Shown piece after piece: positions 7,899-16,104 of a DNA stretch of 20,349 bases. Every line of letters begins with the position of its first letter. Position 1 is the stretch's first letter. The position numbers and the translations under genes were made by a program. The DNA is taken from contig CALEKY010000010.1 in assembly GCA_937902995.1 (NCBI GenBank), forward strand, positions 1 through 20,349, read 5' to 3'. The DNA comes from an uncultured Sinobacteraceae bacterium. Lineage in GTDB: Bacteria > Pseudomonadota > Gammaproteobacteria > Steroidobacterales > Steroidobacteraceae. The notes beneath the pieces are model-generated. The model did not search any database. It was not told where the DNA came from and was given only the letters and a program-made list of their open reading frames with translations.

Positions 7899-10121
7899 AT
7901 GCGTTCCAAGCGAACTTCATGGATTTGCGCCGTGGCCGGCCTTGCCACTTCAACTGTTGCGATGTCGCAGACGGCCGCCGCTCAGCAAGCCGACACAACG
8001 GAAGGGGCGCGCAGTGCCATTCAACTCGAAGAAATTGTCGTCACGGCGCAACGGCGCACCGAGCGCTTGCAAGAGGTGCCGATCTCGCTGGCCGTCGTCT
8101 CGGGAGATCAGCTCGCCACTCGTACGATCAACAATTTCCAGCAATTGGCGCCGCTCATCCCCAACCTGACGATCGCGAAGTCTCCCGCGGCCGACTTGAT
8201 CGCAATGCGCGGCATCGGTTCGAGCCCAGGCAGCCCGTCGCTCGATCAGTCCGTCGTCATGTTCATCGACGGTATTTACGGCGGTAATGCGCGCCAATTC
8301 GCAGCGCCCTTCCTCGATATCGAGCGCATCGAAGTCCTGCGCGGTCCGCAGGGCGCGCTCGTCGGCAGGAACACGAGCGCCGGCGCGATCAACATCGTGA
8401 CTCGCCGCCCTGGCACCGAATTCGGCGGCTACTTCAATGCGTTGTACAACTTCGATCACGAAGGTCCGTCGGTCGAAGGTGCCGTGGATCTGCCGATCTC
8501 GGACAGCTTCCGGGTTCGTGTCGCGAGCAAGTACTCCGATTTCGACGGCTATATCGAGAACACGTATCTCGGCGAAGGACAGCCGAGCCGCGAAGAACTC
8601 ATCGGGCGCATCGTTGCCGTGTACGACGGCGGCGGACCGGTCAGCGTGACGGCCAAGTACGAGAATGCGACCGTCGATCAGAACGGTATTCCGATGCAGG
8701 TGATCAGCAATCTCGGTTATCCGCTCGACTTCACGAAGGATACGTTCCTCGAGGGCGGCCCCGAGTACGACGACCTCGATACCGAAACGGCAACCCTACA
8801 ATTCGATGTCGATCTCGGCGGCTTGCAGTTCGTGTCGATCACGGGCTATTCGGCATTCGAGAACCGGAGCTTGGTGGATGCCGACTTCTATGTCGGCCAG
8901 TTCGCCACGGCGGTGTTCAACCAGGATTTCGATCAGATCTCGCAAGAGTTCCGTCTCGTCTCTCCGAGCGATCGAAGGGTGAGTTACGTCATCGGTGCGT
9001 ATTACTCGACCGCCGATCTGTTCGAGCAGCGCACCACCGGCGTCTTGTTCGCGCCGCCGGCCAGCACGTATCGCGAATTCACTCAGGACAGCGAAGTCTA
9101 TTCGGTGGCTGCGCAAGTGACGTGGCGCATCACGGATCAGTGGCGCCTCAACGTGAGCGGCCGCTACACGGAAGAAAAGAAAGAGGCGGTCTATCAACGC
9201 TTCGGCGGTCCGAATGCGGCGACGGACTTCACGGGTACGCTGGTCGAGGACATCCGCGACGATTTGAAGAAGGGCCGCTTCGATCCTGCGGTCTCGCTGC
9301 AATACGCGTTCAATCGCGATTCGATGGTGTACGCCAGTTACGGCAAGGGCTCGAAGAGCGGAGGTTTCCAAGGCGCGATCGGTAACGCAACGGCCGAAGG
9401 CTTCGAGTTCAAGCCGGAGATTGCGACCTCGTACGAAGTCGGCACGAAGCTCGGCTTCCCGGGCCTCGGCTACATCAACTTCGCCGGCTTCTATACGGTC
9501 TACAAGGACATGCAGGTGTCTGCACAGATCCCGACGAACGGGGGACTGGTGGCGCAAATCTTCACGGGCAATGCACCGGAAGCGAGAGTCGGAGGTCTCG
9601 AGGCGGATTTCCGTTTCATTCTTTCCTCGATCTTCAGCATCGACGGCAGTTTGGCATGGCTGCCGACGGCGAAATACGTCGGATTCACTTCCGGCCCCTG
9701 TAATCCCGGTCAGACGCCGGACGGCAGCTTGGCCGGCAGTTGCAATCTCGACGGCAAGCGTCTGGGTTTCGCGCCGAAGTACTCCGCGTCGTTGAACCTC
9801 AACGCCAGCGTTCCGCTCGCCAGCAATCTGAATCTGATTGCGTCGGTTTCGCCGCGTTATCAGGACGATTCGTATCGCGACTTCACGGCTGATCCCGTGA
9901 CCATGCAGAAGGCCGTGACCGTGCTCGATGCGCGGCTCGGTATCGGCGATGCGGACGGTCGGTGGGAAATCTCTGTGATCGGTCGGAACCTGACGGATGA
10001 GCTCGTCAAGGGCTTCGGCAGCTCCGGCGGTCTCGCAAATACGTTCCTCGATCCGGATGCGCGAATCGCCTCGGTGGAGCCGCCGCGCAATTTCAGCCTG
10101 CAAGCCAGGATCAACTTCTAG
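7899..10121 (+). CDS. TonB-dependent outer-membrane receptor
   Basis: Receptor of 740 aa for active uptake across the outer membrane, driven by TonB-ExbBD. A Sec signal peptide is visible (basic MRSKR, hydrophobic core, likely cut after TAAA near residue 28). The TonB box EEIVVTAQRR is at 44-53. The plug domain carries IAMRGIGSS, FIDGIYGG and IEVLRGPQGALVGRNTSAGAINIVTRRP (about residues 105-175). A beta-barrel then continues to a C-terminal phenylalanine (LQARINF), the usual signal for outer-membrane assembly. GGGAGGGGGAA directly precedes ATG. It is monocistronic in appearance, ending at a strong terminator. The plug type is that of receptors in proteobacterial catabolic loci rather than clear siderophore receptors. 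With the MFS carrier and beta-oxidation genes nearby, I infer a hydrophobic carbon substrate. Confidence 0.95.
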   Translation: MRSKRTSWICAVAGLATSTVAMSQTAAAQQADTTEGARSAIQLEEIVVTAQRRTERLQEVPISLAVVSGDQLATRTINNFQQLAPLIPNLTIAKSPAADLIAMRGIGSSPGSPSLDQSVVMFIDGIYGGNARQFAAPFLDIERIEVLRGPQGALVGRNTSAGAINIVTRRPGTEFGGYFNALYNFDHEGPSVEGAVDLPISDSFRVRVASKYSDFDGYIENTYLGEGQPSREELIGRIVAVYDGGGPVSVTAKYENATVDQNGIPMQVISNLGYPLDFTKDTFLEGGPEYDDLDTETATLQFDVDLGGLQFVSITGYSAFENRSLVDADFYVGQFATAVFNQDFDQISQEFRLVSPSDRRVSYVIGAYYSTADLFEQRTTGVLFAPPASTYREFTQDSEVYSVAAQVTWRITDQWRLNVSGRYTEEKKEAVYQRFGGPNAATDFTGTLVEDIRDDLKKGRFDPAVSLQYAFNRDSMVYASYGKGSKSGGFQGAIGNATAEGFEFKPEIATSYEVGTKLGFPGLGYINFAGFYTVYKDMQVSAQIPTNGGLVAQIFTGNAPEARVGGLEADFRFILSSIFSIDGSLAWLPTAKYVGFTSGPCNPGQTPDGSLAGSCNLDGKRLGFAPKYSASLNLNASVPLASNLNLIASVSPRYQDDSYRDFTADPVTMQKAVTVLDARLGIGDADGRWEISVIGRNLTDELVKGFGSSGGLANTFLDPDARIASVEPPRNFSLQARINF

Positions 10122-10142
10122 TCCGAATCTGCTCTTACCCTC

Positions 10143-10179
10143 GGGAGGCCGGTCGTTCGGTCGGCCTCCCTTGTCTTTT
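10143..10179 (+). terminator. Rho-independent terminator after the TonB receptor
   Basis: Arms GGGAGGCCG (10143-10151) and CGGCCTCCC (10162-10170) pair perfectly; inner G-U, U-G and C-G pairs extend the stem around a GTTC loop. TTGTCTTTT follows. It separates the receptor transcript from the MarR gene. Confidence 0.9.
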
Positions 10180-10250
10180 GAACTGGTGAGCGGCGAACAC
10201 CGGCGCTAAGCTTTCGCGGCTTTCCAACTCGGTGGAGACTTGGCGACCGC

Positions 10251-10778
10251 ATGGCTGACCAAATCGCGTATCTCATCGTCCCGCTGTTGCAGGGATTCGA
10301 ATGGTTCGACGAAGGCCTTCAAGGGAGCTTGCGGGCGCGCGGCTGGCCGACGCTCACGCACGCCGAATCCAGCGTCATGATTCGTGTGATGCTGGGTCTG
10401 AGGAGGCCGTCGGAGATTGCGCGAGCCATGGGACTGACGCGCCAGGCCGTTCACATCACGCTCAATCAGATCGTCGAGAAGGGCTTTCTCGAGCTGCGCG
10501 ACGACCCGAACGACGGCCGCAGCAAGATCGTCGAGCTCACGCCGACGGGTAAGGCCGTTCGCCGCGATGCGCAAGCGGCGGTGAATTTCATTTCGCAGCA
10601 GCTCGCCGAGCGCATCGGCGAGCAGCACGTCAAGAACCTGCAAGCGGCATTTGCCAAGGACTGGGGACCGCCGGTGATCTATCCGGTGCAACCCGAGGAG
10701 AAGATCAAGGTTCGCCGCCGTCAGCGCGAGCATGCGGGCACGGAATCGACCGGCCGGGGCCGGCGGTCGCGAAGGTAG
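10251..10778 (+). CDS. MarR-family transcriptional regulator
   Basis: Protein of 175 aa with the winged helix-turn-helix of MarR proteins. The HTH spans about 53-78 (PSEIARAMGLTRQAVHITLNQIVEKG) and the wing DDPNDGRSKIVELTPTG is at 84-100, with the conserved D-x-R element. The C-terminal ~20 residues are arginine-rich and probably disordered. MarR proteins bind short palindromes as dimers and usually release DNA on binding a phenolic, CoA-ester or similar ligand. It sits between the two divergent regions that share the GTCAA-N5-TTGAC palindrome, so it is the obvious candidate to control them. No copy of the palindrome is seen before its own gene, so autoregulation through that site is not indicated. 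The ribosome site (GGTGGAG) is 13 bases before ATG, longer than usual. It is convergent with the flavin reductase gene. Confidence 0.9.
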   Translation: MADQIAYLIVPLLQGFEWFDEGLQGSLRARGWPTLTHAESSVMIRVMLGLRRPSEIARAMGLTRQAVHITLNQIVEKGFLELRDDPNDGRSKIVELTPTGKAVRRDAQAAVNFISQQLAERIGEQHVKNLQAAFAKDWGPPVIYPVQPEEKIKVRRRQREHAGTESTGRGRRSRR

Positions 10779-10801
10779 CCGCTAGCGTCAGCCGATTCCG
10801 A

Positions 10802-11368
10802 TCACACGACCCTGCAGTAAGCGCCGTCGCGATAGAGCAGCGGGCGCTCGCTGCCGAACCGCACGTCTTCCACCGTGCCCACGAAGATCGTGTGAGTCCC
10901 GTGATCGAGCTGGCTCGATAGCGAGCACCCGAAGCTCGCGAGCGAACCGCGCAATGCGGGACCGTGAGCGGCGTCGAGATCCCAACTGCCGACTGCAAAG
11001 CGCTCTTCCTGAGCTCGACCGCCGCCGAACACGGAGGCAACTTCCGACTGCGCCTGCGAGAGATACGAGATCCGGAACGCACGCCGCTCGAGGATGGCGG
11101 TGTGTAGCTGGCACGTGCGATTGACGCAAACGAGCAGCGCGGGAGGCGTCAAAGACACGACGGAAAGCGCCGTCGCAGTCATGCCGATCGGATTCGACGT
11201 GCCGTGCGCGGCGACGATGGCGACGGACGATGCAACCTGGCGCAACGCCCGTCTCAGGTCATCGCTCAGGTTCATGGCTGCTTCGGCTGGTGACGTCGAG
11301 CTCGCTCTCCTGACGACCTCGTGCAGCGGCGGGAGACATGCGCCTTCCGCAAAGCCTTTCTCGCTCAC
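10802..11368 (-). CDS. Flavin reductase-domain protein
   Basis: Protein of 188 aa with a flavin-reductase-like (FMN-binding split barrel) domain. LRRALRQVASSVAIVAAHG, MTATALSVVSLTPPALLVCVN, FRISYLSQAQSEVA and HTIFVGTVEDV are the usual family blocks (HpaC-like). Such proteins reduce FMN or FAD with NAD(P)H for a two-component monooxygenase. No oxygenase partner is present in this window. The start is GTG at 11368, decided by GGAGGAG 4 bases upstream. An ATG at 11275 would give only the core domain, and upstream ATG codons would overlap operator 2. Operator 2 lies 67 bp upstream, so repression by a MarR-type protein is plausible. It is transcribed away from the thiolase operon. Confidence 0.85.
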   Translation of the reverse strand: MSEKGFAEGACLPPLHEVVRRASSTSPAEAAMNLSDDLRRALRQVASSVAIVAAHGTSNPIGMTATALSVVSLTPPALLVCVNRTCQLHTAILERRAFRISYLSQAQSEVASVFGGGRAQEERFAVGSWDLDAAHGPALRGSLASFGCSLSSQLDHGTHTIFVGTVEDVRFGSERPLLYRDGAYCRVV

Positions 11369-11413
11369 GTCTCCTCCAGTCGAACGCCCGAGCTCGGTTC
11401 CGAATGGTGCGGA

Positions 11414-11442
11414 ACCGTAGTGCATCGCGGATTGGTCGTCAA
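11414..11442 (-). promoter_or_regulatory. Candidate sigma-70 promoter for flavin reductase gene
   Basis: On the minus strand TTGACG (11442-11437) is followed by a 17-bp spacer and TACGGT (11419-11414). The -35 is good and the -10 only fair. The -35 is part of operator 2, so a bound dimer would block polymerase. Confidence 0.4.
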
Positions 11443-11454
11443 GTTTATTGACGA
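11436..11454. promoter_or_regulatory. Operator 2: palindrome TCGTCAA-N5-TTGACGA
   Basis: Perfect 7-bp arms lie around GTTTA, with the same GTCAA-N5-TTGAC core as operators 1 and 3. It is 67 bp upstream of the flavin reductase GTG start. Probable MarR-type binding site; binding is inferred. Confidence 0.75.
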
Positions 11455-11576
11455 TATCGGCGCTGCCGGGGCGACGGTCGCCTCGCGCCTGGACACGACA
11501 AAATGCACCCGTCAAGTTCGTCACTTTGCGGACACCGCCGCAGTGTTGCTATCTCTACGAATCTTGGTGAATACTA

Positions 11577-11593
11577 AGTCAAGTAAATTGACT
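11577..11593. promoter_or_regulatory. Operator 3: palindrome AGTCAA-N5-TTGACT
   Basis: Perfect 6-bp arms lie around GTAAA, with the core shared by operators 1 and 2. It is 77 bp upstream of the thiolase ATG. A TATGAT hexamer (11593-11598), five of six matches to a sigma-70 -10, abuts its right arm, so the operator would occupy the -10/-35 spacer; no good -35 is seen at 17 bp. Confidence 0.72.
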
Positions 11594-11670
11594 ATGATGC
11601 GGTTTGCTTCCACGTCCGCACCCGCTTCGCGCGCGCCGGTGCGGCCTTTCAAGCTGTTAAAGGAATCCCG

Positions 11671-12873
11671 ATGAGACAAGCCTACATCTTCGATGCCGTC
11701 CGCACGCCCCGCGGGCGCGGCAACGCGAAAGGTTCGCTGCACGAAGTGCCCGCGATTGCGCTGGCGACCCAAGTCCTGCAAGCGCTGCGCGACCGCAACG
11801 GGCTCGATACTTCGGTGGTCGACGACGTGTTGCTCGGCTGCGTTTCGCCGCTGGGCGAGCAGGGCGCGAACATCGCTCGTGTCTCGGCGCTCAACGCCGG
11901 ATTCGCGGAGACGGTCGCGGGCGCGCAGATTCATCGGTTCTGTGCTTCCGGGCTCGAGGCTTGCAACATCGCCGCAGCGAAGGTGATCGCCGGCGAGGCC
12001 GAGGTGGCGATCGGCGGCGGCGTCGAGAGCATGAGCCGTCAGCCGATGGGTTCCGACGGCGGCGCATGGTCGATCGATCCCGACGTGGCCTTTCGTACGT
12101 ACTTCACGCCGCAAGGCATCGGCGCGGACGTCATCGCGACGCTGTACGGCTTCTCCCGCAAGGACGTCGATTCGTTTGCTGTCGAGAGTCAGCGGCGCGC
12201 GGCGCAGGCATGGAAGGAGGGGCGTTTCGCGAAGTCGATCGTGCCGGTCGTGCACGAAGGCATCACGGTGTTGGCGCGCGACGAGCACATGCGTCCGGAA
12301 ACTTCGCTCGAGGGTCTCGGCAATCTCAAACCGGCGTTCGAGGGCATCGGCGTGGCGGCGTTCGATGCCGTCATCAAACAACGCTATCCGGAGCTCGAAA
12401 CGATCAATCACGTGCATCACGCCGGCAACAGCTCCGGCATCGTGGACGGTGCGGCAGGCGTGCTCATCGCCACGCGCGAGAAGGGCGAGGCGCTCGGTCT
12501 CAAGCCGCGCGCACGTTTCGTAGCGACTGCGTCGATCGGTTCCGAGCCGTCGATCATGTTGACCGGACCGGTTGCGGTCACGAAGAAGGCGCTGGCACGC
12601 GCGGGCATGAGCGTATCGGACATCGATCTGTTCGAGATCAACGAAGCCTTTGCGTCGGTCGTTCTGTATTACATGCAGCAGCTCGGGCTCGATCACGCCA
12701 AGGTCAACGTCAACGGCGGCGCGATCGCGATGGGTCATCCGCTCGGTGCGACGGGCGCCATGATTCTGGGTACCGTGCTCGATGAGCTGGAACGGACCGG
12801 CAAACAGACGGCATTGGTCACTTTGTGCGTGGGGGCGGGCATGGGCACCGCCACGATCATCGAGCGCGTGTAA
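11671..12873 (+). CDS. Acetyl-CoA C-acyltransferase (thiolase)
   Basis: Thiolase of 400 aa that cleaves a 3-ketoacyl-CoA with CoA in the last step of beta-oxidation. The catalytic set is complete: nucleophile Cys91 (HRFCASGLEA), His356 in GGAIAMGHPLGATGA and Cys386 in LCVGAGMG. NHVHHAGNSSGIVDGAAG and FEINEAFASV are also canonical. Length and residue positions match the degradative FadA type. AAAGGA upstream of ATG supports the start. It is the first gene of a seven-gene plus-strand operon, 77 bp after operator 3 and 20 bp before the FadB-like gene. The pairing with the multifunctional protein that follows suggests a FadAB-like complex, here in the order A then B. The chain type of the substrate is not readable. 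Confidence 0.95.
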   Translation: MRQAYIFDAVRTPRGRGNAKGSLHEVPAIALATQVLQALRDRNGLDTSVVDDVLLGCVSPLGEQGANIARVSALNAGFAETVAGAQIHRFCASGLEACNIAAAKVIAGEAEVAIGGGVESMSRQPMGSDGGAWSIDPDVAFRTYFTPQGIGADVIATLYGFSRKDVDSFAVESQRRAAQAWKEGRFAKSIVPVVHEGITVLARDEHMRPETSLEGLGNLKPAFEGIGVAAFDAVIKQRYPELETINHVHHAGNSSGIVDGAAGVLIATREKGEALGLKPRARFVATASIGSEPSIMLTGPVAVTKKALARAGMSVSDIDLFEINEAFASVVLYYMQQLGLDHAKVNVNGGAIAMGHPLGATGAMILGTVLDELERTGKQTALVTLCVGAGMGTATIIERV

Positions 12874-12893
12874 TTTCCGCGGGGCGCCATCCA

Positions 12894-15050
12894 ATGAAGA
12901 ACTTCACTCACTCCATCGATCAAGACGGCATCGTCACGTTCGTCTTCGACGTGCCGGGTCGCACCATGAACACCTTCACCGAGTCCGCCGTCGCGGATCT
13001 CGACGAGCTCGTCGAAATCATTCGGGACGAGCGGGTGAAAGGCGCCGTGCTGACGTCCGGGAAATCGAACGGTTTCTGCGCGGGCGCGGACATCGGCGAG
13101 CTGGCGGAGAATGCGGGCATTCGTCTCACGGGCGAGGCGCTCGAAGCGGCACTGAAGAAGTCGTCGCGCATGAGCTGGGCGCTGCGCGCACTCGAAACGG
13201 TCGGCAAGCCGGTCGTTGCGGCGCTCGAAGGGCTCGCGTTCGGTGGCGGATTCGAGCTGGCGTTGGCTGCGCATCGCCGCATCGCAACGAAAGCCGTGAA
13301 AGTCGGTTTGCCCGAGGTGACGATCGGCTTGCTGCCGGGCGGCGGCGGCACGCAACGCACGCCGCGATTGGCCGGAGTGCGCAATGCGTTGGATCTCATG
13401 CTCACCGGTGCGCCGATGCCGGCGGAGCAGGCGCATGCCATCGGGCTCATCGACGAAATCGTCGAGCCCGGCAAGACGGTCGAAGCAGCGAAAGCTTGGA
13501 TTCGCGCCGGCAACGAAGGCATTGCCCCGTGGGATCGCAAGGACCACAAGATGCCCGACGGTCCTTACACGGATGCGGGCATGAACCTGTTCTCGATGAT
13601 CAACGCGCAGGTTCACGGCAAGAGCTACGGCAACTATCCCGCGCAGCGATTGATTCTGCGCTGCGTTTACGAAGGTTTCGGCTTGCCCATGGATGCAGCG
13701 TTGCGCGTCGAGGCGCGGCTGTTCCTTGCTTGTCAGCAGACTTCGCAAGCACGCGCGATGCTGCGCACGAACTTCATTTCGAAACAGGCGCTGGCGAAAG
13801 GTGCTGCGCGGCCTGCCGACGTTCCGCCGTATCAGGTTCGCAAAGTGGCGGTGCTCGGTGCCGGCATGATGGGTGCAGGTATCGCTTACGTACAAGCACG
13901 CGCGGGTATCGAGACGGTGTTGATCGATACCTCGCTAGCGAATGCAGAGAAGGGCAAAGGATACTCGGTCGGATTGCTCGACAAAGCGGTCGCGAAGGGC
14001 ACGACGACGACTGAACAACGCGACGCCATCCTCGCGCGCATTCAGCCGACGGAAGACTATTCCGCGATCAAAGGCTCGGATCTCGTCATCGAGGCGGTGT
14101 TCGAGGATCGGAAGCTGAAGGCGGATGTCACCAAGCGTGCTGAGGCGCAGCTCGCGCCGACGGCCGTGTTCGCCTCCAACACCTCGACACTCCCGATTAC
14201 AGAGCTTGCGACCGCGGCGGAGCGGCCCGAGAACTTCATCGGCATTCATTTCTTCTCGCCCGTCGACCGCATGGATCTCGTCGAGATCATCGTGGGCAAG
14301 AAGACGAGCCAGGAGACGCTCGCCAAGGCGCTCGACTACGTGAAGCTGCTCAAGAAGACGCCGATCGTCGTGAACGACAGCCGCGGTTTCTATACGAGCC
14401 GCGTGTTCGAAACCTACATCACCGAAGGTCTCGAGATGCTGCTCGACGGCATTGCGCCGGCCATCATCGACAACGTCGGCCGCATGACGGGCATGCCCCG
14501 CGGTCCGCTCGAGCTCGCCGACGACGTGGCGATCGATTTGCTCGACCGCATTGCGCGTCAGCGCCGTCTGGATCTCGGCGAATCCGAAACCGCTCGCCGC
14601 ACGGACAAGGTGCTGATCGACATGGTCGCCGCGGAGCGGTTCGGCCGCAAGAACGGCAAGGGTTTCTACGACTATCCGCAAGGTGCGCCGAAGCGGTTGT
14701 GGTCGGGCCTTGCCGAGGCATATCCGGTGAAAGTTGCGCGCACGACGCCGGAGTTGATCGAAACGTTGAAGCAACGTCTGCTGTATCGGCAAGCGATCGA
14801 AGCGGCGCGATGCATGGATGAAGGCGTCGTGACCGCAGCGCGCGATGCCGACGTCGGCGCGACGTTGGGTTGGGGCTTTGCGCCGTGGACCGGCGGGCCG
14901 ATCAGCCTCATCGATTCGGTCGGCGTTCGCGAGTTCGTTACGCGTGTCGAGAAGTTCCAAGCGGAGTACGGCGAACGTTTCGCACCGCCGCGGCTGCTGA
15001 AAGAAATGGCAGCGGAAGGCAAGACGTTCTATCCGATCAAAGCGGCGTGA
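12894..15050 (+). CDS. FadB/FadJ-like enoyl-CoA hydratase / 3-hydroxyacyl-CoA dehydrogenase
   Basis: Bifunctional beta-oxidation protein of 718 aa, near the length of E. coli FadB (729) and FadJ (714). The N-terminal crotonase domain (~1-190) has the oxyanion motif GFCAGADIGEL and both hydratase glutamates, Glu121 (GGGFELALA) and Glu141 (GLPEVTIG). The NAD-binding domain starts at VAVLGAGMMGAGIAY (G322-G327). The dehydrogenase catalytic His is His452 (IGIHFFSPVDRMDLVEI). NDSRGFYTSRVF and a C-terminal 3HCDH half with GKGFYDYP follow. It hydrates a trans-2-enoyl-CoA and oxidises the 3-hydroxy product for the upstream thiolase. The ATG at 12894 is 20 bp after the thiolase stop; upstream frame extension would overlap that gene. 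The ribosome site is weak, so coupling to thiolase translation is possible. Confidence 0.95.
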   Translation: MKNFTHSIDQDGIVTFVFDVPGRTMNTFTESAVADLDELVEIIRDERVKGAVLTSGKSNGFCAGADIGELAENAGIRLTGEALEAALKKSSRMSWALRALETVGKPVVAALEGLAFGGGFELALAAHRRIATKAVKVGLPEVTIGLLPGGGGTQRTPRLAGVRNALDLMLTGAPMPAEQAHAIGLIDEIVEPGKTVEAAKAWIRAGNEGIAPWDRKDHKMPDGPYTDAGMNLFSMINAQVHGKSYGNYPAQRLILRCVYEGFGLPMDAALRVEARLFLACQQTSQARAMLRTNFISKQALAKGAARPADVPPYQVRKVAVLGAGMMGAGIAYVQARAGIETVLIDTSLANAEKGKGYSVGLLDKAVAKGTTTTEQRDAILARIQPTEDYSAIKGSDLVIEAVFEDRKLKADVTKRAEAQLAPTAVFASNTSTLPITELATAAERPENFIGIHFFSPVDRMDLVEIIVGKKTSQETLAKALDYVKLLKKTPIVVNDSRGFYTSRVFETYITEGLEMLLDGIAPAIIDNVGRMTGMPRGPLELADDVAIDLLDRIARQRRLDLGESETARRTDKVLIDMVAAERFGRKNGKGFYDYPQGAPKRLWSGLAEAYPVKVARTTPELIETLKQRLLYRQAIEAARCMDEGVVTAARDADVGATLGWGFAPWTGGPISLIDSVGVREFVTRVEKFQAEYGERFAPPRLLKEMAAEGKTFYPIKAA

Positions 15051-15061
15051 GCGGGCAGGCG

Positions 15062-16069
15062 ATGTCCGTCATTACATCGCGGGAGATCCATCTTCGTTCG
15101 CGTCCGGTCGGCGGCGCAGCACCGGGCAACTTCGAGCTCGTCACGAGGGAAGTGCCGCTGCCTGCGCCCGGCGAGGTCCGCGTGCGCAATTTGTGGATGT
15201 CGGTCGATCCGTACATGGGCAACCGTCTTTACGATCGGCCGAACTACATTCAGCCCTATCGGCTCGGACACGTGCTCGACGGCGCCGCCGTCGGCATCGT
15301 GCTCGACTCGACCGTGCCGGAGTTCGGCGCGGGCGATCTGGTCTTTTCCTACTACGGCTGGCGCGAAGTCTGTAACGCGAAGGCGAAGAACCTGACGAAA
15401 CTGCCCGCGACGCCGCTGCCGCCGCAGGCCTATCTCGGGATTGCCGGAAATACCGGCATGACCGCGTACGTGGCCCTGTTTCGGATCGCAAATCTCCAGC
15501 CGGGCGAGACTATATATGTATCTGCCGCGGCCGGAGCCGTCGGATCCGCCGCATGCCAAATGGCGAAAATTCATGGCTGCCGTGTCATCGGCTCCGCCGG
15601 CGGTCCGCAGAAACAGCAGTTCTTGCGCGAGATCGGCGTCGATGTGGCGATCGATTATCGCGCCGAGCCCGATCTTGCTGCGGCGCTCAAGCGCGCGGCG
15701 CCCGAAGGCATCAATGTCTATCTCGACAACGTCGGCGGCCGGCAGCTCGAAGCGGCGATGTCGAACATGGCGAACTTCGGCCGCATCGCCGTGTGCGGCA
15801 TGATCGGCAGCTATGGGGATACGCCGGAGCCCGGTCCTTCCAACATGTTCGAGCTCGTAGCGCGCCGCTTGCGGATGGAAGGTTTCCTGCTCAGCGATCA
15901 CGACGCAGCGATCCGCGACGTCTTCCGCGAAAAGATCGCCGAATGGATTCGAGCCGGCCGCATTCGCGCCGCCGAGACGGTCTATCACGGGATCGAACAA
16001 GCGCCGGCGGCGTTCCTCGATATGTTCGCCGGCATGAACATCGGCAAGATGCTCGTGAAGCTCACTTGA
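15062..16069 (+). CDS. NADP-dependent MDR oxidoreductase (CurA-like)
   Basis: Zinc-free medium-chain reductase of 335 aa from the curcumin/prostaglandin reductase branch, which reduces alpha,beta-unsaturated ketones (and some other enones) with NADPH. The N-terminal half has the family strings VDPYMGNRL and IAGNTGMTAYVAL; the cofactor site is SAAAGAVGSAACQMAKIHGCRVIGSAGG, and INVYLDNVGG and AVCGMIGSY follow. No zinc-ligand Cys pattern is seen. The start lies 11 bp after the FadB-like stop. Within the operon it may saturate an enone or enoyl intermediate; exact substrate unknown. The codons near 15511-15523 are locally AT-rich (TATATATG), but the reading frame is intact. Confidence 0.9.
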   Translation: MSVITSREIHLRSRPVGGAAPGNFELVTREVPLPAPGEVRVRNLWMSVDPYMGNRLYDRPNYIQPYRLGHVLDGAAVGIVLDSTVPEFGAGDLVFSYYGWREVCNAKAKNLTKLPATPLPPQAYLGIAGNTGMTAYVALFRIANLQPGETIYVSAAAGAVGSAACQMAKIHGCRVIGSAGGPQKQQFLREIGVDVAIDYRAEPDLAAALKRAAPEGINVYLDNVGGRQLEAAMSNMANFGRIAVCGMIGSYGDTPEPGPSNMFELVARRLRMEGFLLSDHDAAIRDVFREKIAEWIRAGRIRAAETVYHGIEQAPAAFLDMFAGMNIGKMLVKLT

Positions 16070-16104
16070 TCCGCTGCGCTTCGCGCGATGCAGGGTGATC
16101 TGCC

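Larger units (their letters stand above)
11369..11670. other. Divergent control region with two operator copies
   Basis: This 302-bp region between the flavin reductase and thiolase genes contains no supported gene. It holds operator 2 and operator 3 with centres 140 bp apart, a candidate minus-strand promoter inside operator 2 and a TATGAT hexamer at the edge of operator 3. A lone half-site (GTCAA, 11511-11515) lacks a matching right arm. Confidence 0.65.

Noticed and set aside
8796..10103. 435-aa open frame antisense to the TonB receptor
   Set aside because: No recognisable domain and low-complexity R/E/A content; the receptor on the plus strand is complete.
11511..11525. Possible fourth operator (GTCAAGTTCGTCACT)
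   Set aside because: Only the left arm matches; the right side is not TTGAC.
11521..12894. 457-aa open frame antisense to the thiolase
   Set aside because: No motif; the thiolase has all catalytic residues.
15510..15525. AT-rich TATATATG inside the MDR gene as a promoter or start
   Set aside because: It lies within an intact conserved reading frame (GETIYVSAAAGAVG).
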